From: an uncultured Clostridium sp.
GTDB lineage: Bacteria; Bacillota; Clostridia; TANB77; CAG-508
DNA: 35,630 nucleotides
Assembly: GCA_946500615.1 (NCBI GenBank)
Contig: CAMMWP010000019.1
Location: 1 to 35,630, forward strand
Direction of reading: 5' to 3'
Shown here: in pieces, positions 31,234 to 35,630 of the stretch
Position numbering within the stretch: the first letter of the stretch is position 1
How the letters are laid out: each line of letters begins with the position of its first letter
Program-made: the position numbers and the translations under genes
Notes under the pieces: model-generated
The model's database searches: none
Seen by the model: only the letters and a program-made list of their open reading frames with translations
What the model was told of the DNA's origin: nothing

Positions 31234-32899
31234 ATGAAAAAAGTAATCAAATTGACAAAAATATTTCTTAAAAATTCCTTTTCTAATTTAGATGCAAGGA
31301 TGGGAATTTCTACGAAATCAAAAAGCAAAATTTTTATTTACGGATTGTTATTCTTATATTTTGCAGGATTAATCATATTTTTAGGATATAATATACTAGA
31401 TGGGTTAATTGCTATACACCAAGAAACCGTATTTGTAGGAATGGTCCTATTTATGATTTTTGGCTTAGCAATTATACAAACAGTATTTTCTAGTATCAAT
31501 ATTTTATACTTTACAAAAGATAGTGAATATTTATTACCATTACCCTTAAAGCCATATCAAATAATACTTGCAAGAACAAATGTGATGTTAATTGCTGAGT
31601 ATGCAATCATATTTTTAGTAGGCTTTATTCCTCTTATGATATATGGAATATTAACAGGGGCAGGAATGGCTTATTATATAGCAATGGTATGGGCAGTCAT
31701 TTTGATACCAATATTACCTGTATTATTAATTAGTATTATCGTAATGGTTATCATGAGTTTTGCAAAACTTACAAAAAATAGGAATAGATTTCAACTAATT
31801 GCTTCACTAGTACTTTTAGTGATTATCATAGGATTTTCAGTTTCCTTAAGTGGAACGAAAGAAAATTTAACCAATGAAGAAATGGCACAAATGGTCGTTC
31901 AAGCTAATGGAATGATAGAATTGGTTAAAGGATATATACCAACAGTTGATTATTTAATGGAAGCATTAACAACACATTCTTTATGGACAACAATAATGGG
32001 AATATTAAAAACATTAGCTATTACAATCATTGGATTCATTCTATATATGCTAATAGCCCAAAAAATTTATCTTAAAGGTCTAGTGGGAAACTTATTTGGT
32101 GGAGGAGCTACTAAAACAAATAAAGAAATTACGCAAAAAGAATATAGAAACAGTAAGTTGTATAAAAGCTATGTAGGAAAAGAATTTAAAAATTTAATGA
32201 GAAATCCTGTGTTTTTAATGCAATGTTTATTACCAGCGATACTAATACCAATTGTAATGGTAATTGTTGTTTATGGAGGAACAAATAGCGAAAAAAATGG
32301 TTTAGCACAAATGATACGGAATGTTAGAACAAATGCAAACAAATACATTTTTAATGGCTTGTATTATTTTAGGAATTATTCAATTTTTTACAATGTTCAT
32401 CTATATTTCTATAACAGCTGTTTCAAGAGATGGGCAAAATGCGGTATTTATGAAATATGTACCAATTTCCTTGTACAAACAATACATATATAAAATTATT
32501 CCTAATATCATCATGAATGTGGTAACAATTATCATTTCATTGGCTATGGCACAATATCTATTACATCTTCCTATTTTAACATTAGTAGCATTAATGTTAG
32601 TTGCTACAAGTATGGGAGTATTACAAAGTATATTAATGATTATTGTGGATTTAAAAAGACCAAAACTAAATTGGGATTCAGAATATGCAGTAGCAAAACA
32701 AAATTTGAATTTGGTTTTTCCAATGTTACTAGCAATGATAAATATACTTATTCTAGTAGGAGCAGTAGCATTATTGGAAAATATAAATGTATATATGGGA
32801 CTGACTATTTTGGCAATCTTATATATTATAGCAACAGTAATGATAAATAGATATTTATATAAAAGGCAAAATGAATTGGCAGATAAAATTTTGATGTAA
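31234..32899 (+). pseudogene. ABC-2 type permease, broken by a frameshift near 32320
   Basis: The first frame (31234-32493) runs with normal membrane-protein sequence up to GLAQMIRN at about residue 363, then turns to nonsense and stops at 32493. Sensible sequence resumes in the +1 frame at 32321 with MLEQMQTNTFLMACIILG and runs to 32899. Joined, they give about 550 residues with 10 or more TM helices, a normal size for this permease type. The upstream part of the second frame contains a stop at 32312-32314, so the break must lie at about 32315-32325. Loss of one AT from an ATAT at 32320-32322 would explain it exactly (RN then MLEQMQ). It could be a real mutation or a sequencing/assembly slip. 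ATG 31234 follows AAGGAAAGGAAG. Partner of the ATP-binding protein just upstream. Confidence 0.85.
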
Positions 32900-32958
32900 A
32901 TCTTATCATACATAGGAGCTTACTAGATGATAAAACTAGGTAAAAAAACAAAAAAATG

Positions 32959-32987
32959 TTGTTTTCTTAACCAATATATGACATAAT
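32959..32987 (+). promoter_or_regulatory. Promoter of the NatAB-type transporter operon
   Basis: TTGTTT (32959-32964), 17-nt spacer ending in TGA (extended -10), CATAAT (32982-32987). It is moderate in strength and 32 nt before the start codon. Confidence 0.5.
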
Positions 32988-33019
32988 GATAACATAAGTA
33001 AACAGAGAGGAGAAAAGCC

Positions 33020-33778
33020 ATGATTAAAGTAGAGCATATTACGAAAAAATTTATTAGAAACAAAAATAAAAAAGAAAAAGAAGAATTTTATGCAGATAAA
33101 GACATTACATTTGAAGCAGATGATGGAGAAATCATAGGGATATTAGGTCCAAATGGAGCAGGAAAAACAACATTATTAAGAATGATAGCAGGAATTTTAG
33201 AACCAACAGAAGGTAGTATCACATTTGATGAAATGAACTATAAAGAACATGAAATAGAAATTAAACAAAAAATTGCATATCTATCGGGAAATACCAAGAT
33301 ATATGACACATTATCTACTTATGAATTATTAAAGATGTGTTGTGATATATATGGAGTGAATAAAGAAAAAATAGAAGAAAGAATTAAGGAAATTACAAAA
33401 GTATTGGGAATGGAGCAGTTTTTATATAATAAAATTGCGAATTTATCAACAGGACAAACGCAAAAAGTAAATCTTGCAAGATGTTTAGTTCATCACCCTC
33501 AATATTATATCTTAGATGAAGCGACAACAGGATTAGACATTATTTCTAGCCAAATTATATTAAATTTTATAAAAGAAGAAAGAGATAAAGGAAAAACAAT
33601 TTTGTATTCTACCCACTATATGGAAGAAGCAGAAAATATCTGTAGTAAAGTGATTATGATTAATAAAGGAGAAATTATAAAAACAGGAACACCAGAACAA
33701 ATAAAAACAGATACAAATACCGATAATTTAAGAGATGCATTTTTTGCAATGATAGGAGGTGTTTCAGATGAAGAATAA
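33020..33778 (+). CDS. ABC transporter ATP-binding protein (NatA-like)
   Basis: 252 residues. Walker A GPNGAGKTT (about 44-52), Q-loop YLSGNTKIYDTLS, signature LSTGQTQKV, Walker B YYILDEATTGLD, switch His in STHYMEEAE. The sequence best fits NatA of the sodium-exporting NatAB system (gene neighbour and LSGNTKIYDTLST block), but substrate cannot be read from sequence and it could export a drug or peptide. ATG 33020 follows GAGAGGAG. It overlaps the permease gene by 11 bp, so translation is coupled. Confidence 0.88.
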   Translation: MIKVEHITKKFIRNKNKKEKEEFYADKDITFEADDGEIIGILGPNGAGKTTLLRMIAGILEPTEGSITFDEMNYKEHEIEIKQKIAYLSGNTKIYDTLSTYELLKMCCDIYGVNKEKIEERIKEITKVLGMEQFLYNKIANLSTGQTQKVNLARCLVHHPQYYILDEATTGLDIISSQIILNFIKEERDKGKTILYSTHYMEEAENICSKVIMINKGEIIKTGTPEQIKTDTNTDNLRDAFFAMIGGVSDEE

Positions 33779-34916
33779 TTTATGGAATATTTTAAGAAAA
33801 GAATTAAGAGAATTATTTAGAGATAAAAAATCATTAACCATGATGTTGATTATTCCCATATTTATACCACTTTTAGTAATAGGAATGTCTGCTTTATTTG
33901 AAGCACAAATTAGCAAAGATATAGAAGAATACAATCAGATCGGATTTGCTTATGAAATGTCAGAAGTAGAAAAAAATATTGCGGAAGAAATGAATATTGA
34001 AATTGTGAGTGGAAGTGAAGAGGAAATAAAACAAAAATATGAAGAGAAAGAGATTGATGTATATATAACAAAACAAGATAATACATATATAATTAACACA
34101 GATGGTTCAGATACAAGTACCTATGCAACAAATTTGATGGAAACATATTATCAAACATATAAACAATATTTACAACAAAGTTATTTACAAGAAAATAAGA
34201 TAGATGCAAATGAGGTATTGAATATTTTATCCGTAGAAGAAAATGTAATAGAAGAAGATAATTATTTTGCGAATTACATAAAGAATTATGCATTTCTTTT
34301 CATCATGATGGCGATAACAGTATCAGCAACTTATCCTGCAACAGATACAACAGCAGGAGAAAGAGAAAGAGGAACTTTAGAAACGTTATTAACATTCCCA
34401 ATAAAAAGTAAAGATATCATTATAGGAAAATTTTTAGGAGTTACAGTTTCCTCTATTATTACAGGAATTATTAGTTTAGGGTTAGCGATTATTTCTTTAG
34501 TTGTTACGAAAAATATGTTTTCAATTTACGAGGGAATTGACATGATGTTTTCACCAATCACCATTTTATTTGCCACTCTTGTCATCATAGCATATTCATT
34601 CTTTATTAGTGGTCTATGTATTGCGATTGCTAGTACATCAAAAACATTTAAAGAAGCACAAAGTGCATTAACACCATTAACATTTATCTCATTCTTTCCT
34701 GGTATGATTGCATTTATGATGGGAATTACAACAACACCAATACTTTCCATCGTACCATTTTTAAACTTTACAGTATTGTTTACAGATATTAATAATGGAA
34801 CCATAGAGGTATTCCATATAGTATTAATGGCTATATCTACAATTGTTTATATTAGTTTGGTATTAGCACATATTATAAAACAATATACGTCAGAAAAAGT
34901 ATTGTTTGCAAAATAA
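33768..34916 (+). CDS. ABC-2 type permease (NatB-like)
   Basis: 382 residues: one N-terminal TM helix (about 22-43), a large extracytoplasmic domain (about 45-165), then about five to six TM helices in the C-terminal half, with the conserved TAGERERGTLETLLTFPI coupling-helix region. This layout is that of NatB-type ABC-2 permeases. Start choice: AGGAGG (33754-33759) lies eight bases before ATG 33768; a GTG at 33759 overlaps the binding site itself. With NatA-like protein it forms a complete exporter; the frame is intact, unlike the permease of the preceding operon. Confidence 0.88.
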   Translation: MKNNLWNILRKELRELFRDKKSLTMMLIIPIFIPLLVIGMSALFEAQISKDIEEYNQIGFAYEMSEVEKNIAEEMNIEIVSGSEEEIKQKYEEKEIDVYITKQDNTYIINTDGSDTSTYATNLMETYYQTYKQYLQQSYLQENKIDANEVLNILSVEENVIEEDNYFANYIKNYAFLFIMMAITVSATYPATDTTAGERERGTLETLLTFPIKSKDIIIGKFLGVTVSSIITGIISLGLAIISLVVTKNMFSIYEGIDMMFSPITILFATLVIIAYSFFISGLCIAIASTSKTFKEAQSALTPLTFISFFPGMIAFMMGITTTPILSIVPFLNFTVLFTDINNGTIEVFHIVLMAISTIVYISLVLAHIIKQYTSEKVLFAK

Positions 34917-35558
34917 GGAAGGAATAAGTAGCTGTATAGAAAGAAAAGATAGTAAGTTGTTCGGGAAGAATACTTAATAAACAAAAAATTTTTAATAACA
35001 GTTGTCATGATGCGAATTATTATGAATACAGATATTAGTTTTATAAAAGAAATCATAAAGGAGAAACATTAATAAAGTGTTTCTCCTTAAAATATATTTA
35101 AAATTTTACCAGCTTTTAAGTAGTATTTTTGTCTTTTTTTTTAAATTCGAAAAATTCAAATTCTTTTATATTATTTTCATTGAAAAATCCTAGTTATAAA
35201 ATAAAAATAGGAAAACAGTATGAAACTTTGAATTTCGCAACTCAAAGTGGAAATAATAAAATATTTTATTCAAAAAGATCTAAATAAAATATAATAAATA
35301 TCCTAAAATTCAGTCCTTTAGTTCAAGACTCTAAGAAATTCTTCACATTTAAATTCTAACAATAAAATATTGTAAAGTCAATAAAAATTATCAAAAAAAT
35401 TTTATTCCAAAAATGCAATTTAAATTTAAAAATCCAAAAAAAAATTACAATCTAAAAAATTAATGAAAATCAGTGCTACCAATAATTTTATGGAATGATG
35501 TGTATTCCTAGAGTCTTGAAATCTAAGTAAAAAATAAGAAATAAAATACGATAATGTA
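34917..35558. other. AT-rich stretch without a supported gene
   Basis: No ORF with a ribosome binding site on either strand. Contents: the hairpin at 35058-35088, a short hairpin ACTTTGA/TCAAAGT (35225-35248), and a spaced inverted repeat TTCAAGACTCTA (35322-35333) / TAGAGTCTTGAA (35509-35520). A 16- to 20-codon frame ending at 35072 has no ribosome binding site. Base composition is even more AT-rich than the genes; it may hold decayed coding sequence or an RNA gene. Confidence 0.5.
35058..35088 (+). terminator. Probable terminator of the natAB operon
   Basis: AAGGAGAAACA (35058-35068) and TGTTTCTCCTT (35078-35088) form a perfect 11-bp stem with a 9-nt loop. The tail is AAAATATATTT rather than a clean T-tract, so efficiency is uncertain. 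Confidence 0.55.
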
Positions 35559-35587
35559 TTGACTAACTTCGAGATAACGGATAAAAT
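35559..35587 (+). promoter_or_regulatory. Outward-facing promoter at the right edge
   Basis: TTGACT (35559-35564), 17-nt spacer, TAAAAT (35582-35587). It reads toward the window end, so the controlled gene or RNA starts beyond 35594. Confidence 0.6.
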
Positions 35588-35630
35588 AAAAGTGAACTCA
35601 AAATCAAATTTTTAAATCTGAAAGAAGAAC

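Noticed and set aside
32321..32899. Second half of the permease as an independent gene
   Set aside because: ATG 32321 has no ribosome binding site, the frame overlaps the first ORF by 173 nt and the two parts join into one normal-size permease; a frameshift is the simpler explanation.
35007..35072. Tiny ORF MRIIMNTDISFIKEIIKEKH
   Set aside because: No ribosome binding site before any of its ATGs and its end is part of the terminator-like hairpin at 35058-35088.

Overview
The window is very AT-rich DNA that reads with the standard bacterial code (TGA is a normal stop). It has strong AGGAGG-type ribosome binding sites, TTG starts, consensus sigma-A promoters and short hairpin terminators. Gene content (RNase Y, pgd-type polysaccharide deacetylase, GH25-LysM lysozyme, ECF sigma operon, SdpRI, a CptIN-like type III toxin, a serpin) points to a low-GC Firmicute, most likely an uncultured gut Clostridium-like organism. 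Every gene I support is on the + strand except one: a 37-codon toxin-like gene at 9831-9944.

Layout. 1-7000: housekeeping genes rny and metG, a membrane-anchored peptidoglycan deacetylase and a long unrecognised cytosolic protein. 7000-13250: accessory region with a GH25-LysM lysozyme, tRNA-Leu(CAA), then a 1.46-kb islet between two 133-bp direct repeats. The islet carries two small membrane proteins and what looks like a complete type I toxin-antitoxin pair (small hydrophobic peptide, convergent antisense RNA from a perfect TTGACA-17-TATAAT promoter, shared bidirectional terminator). Next come an HD phosphohydrolase, a membrane-anchored serpin and a free-standing 27-codon membrane peptide gene. 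13285-17979: carA and carB, split by a single PAS-domain gene that sits between two copies of a 29-bp hairpin repeat in opposite orientation. 17980-18400: an inverted pair of GTCCATTTGGGGACG-type repeats around a strong terminator. 18509-21000: ECF sigma factor, TM-anchored putative anti-sigma protein and a third surface protein. 21146-23621: a membrane protein and pncB (NAD salvage), separated by strong inverted repeats. 23750-24467: a type III toxin-antitoxin locus (two 50-bp RNA repeats, terminator, CptN-like endoribonuclease). 24611-29362: an exported protein, a long-chain acyl-CoA synthetase, and an XRE-membrane regulator with a DUF4097-type beta-helix protein and a small membrane protein. 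29465-34916: SdpR/SdpI with an ABC transporter whose permease is frameshifted, then a NatAB-type ABC exporter. 34917-35630 has no gene I can support, but ends in an outward-facing promoter.

The window is therefore a core backbone (RNA decay, translation, pyrimidine and NAD synthesis) interleaved with envelope, stress-defence and addiction modules. The most notable items are the antisense-controlled toxin islet beside tRNA-Leu, the CptIN-like RNA-protein module, a bulged two-hairpin motif that recurs upstream of three unrelated genes (7044, 22038, 29367), and the PAS cassette inside carAB. All functional calls are from reading the sequence; no database search or folding was run.
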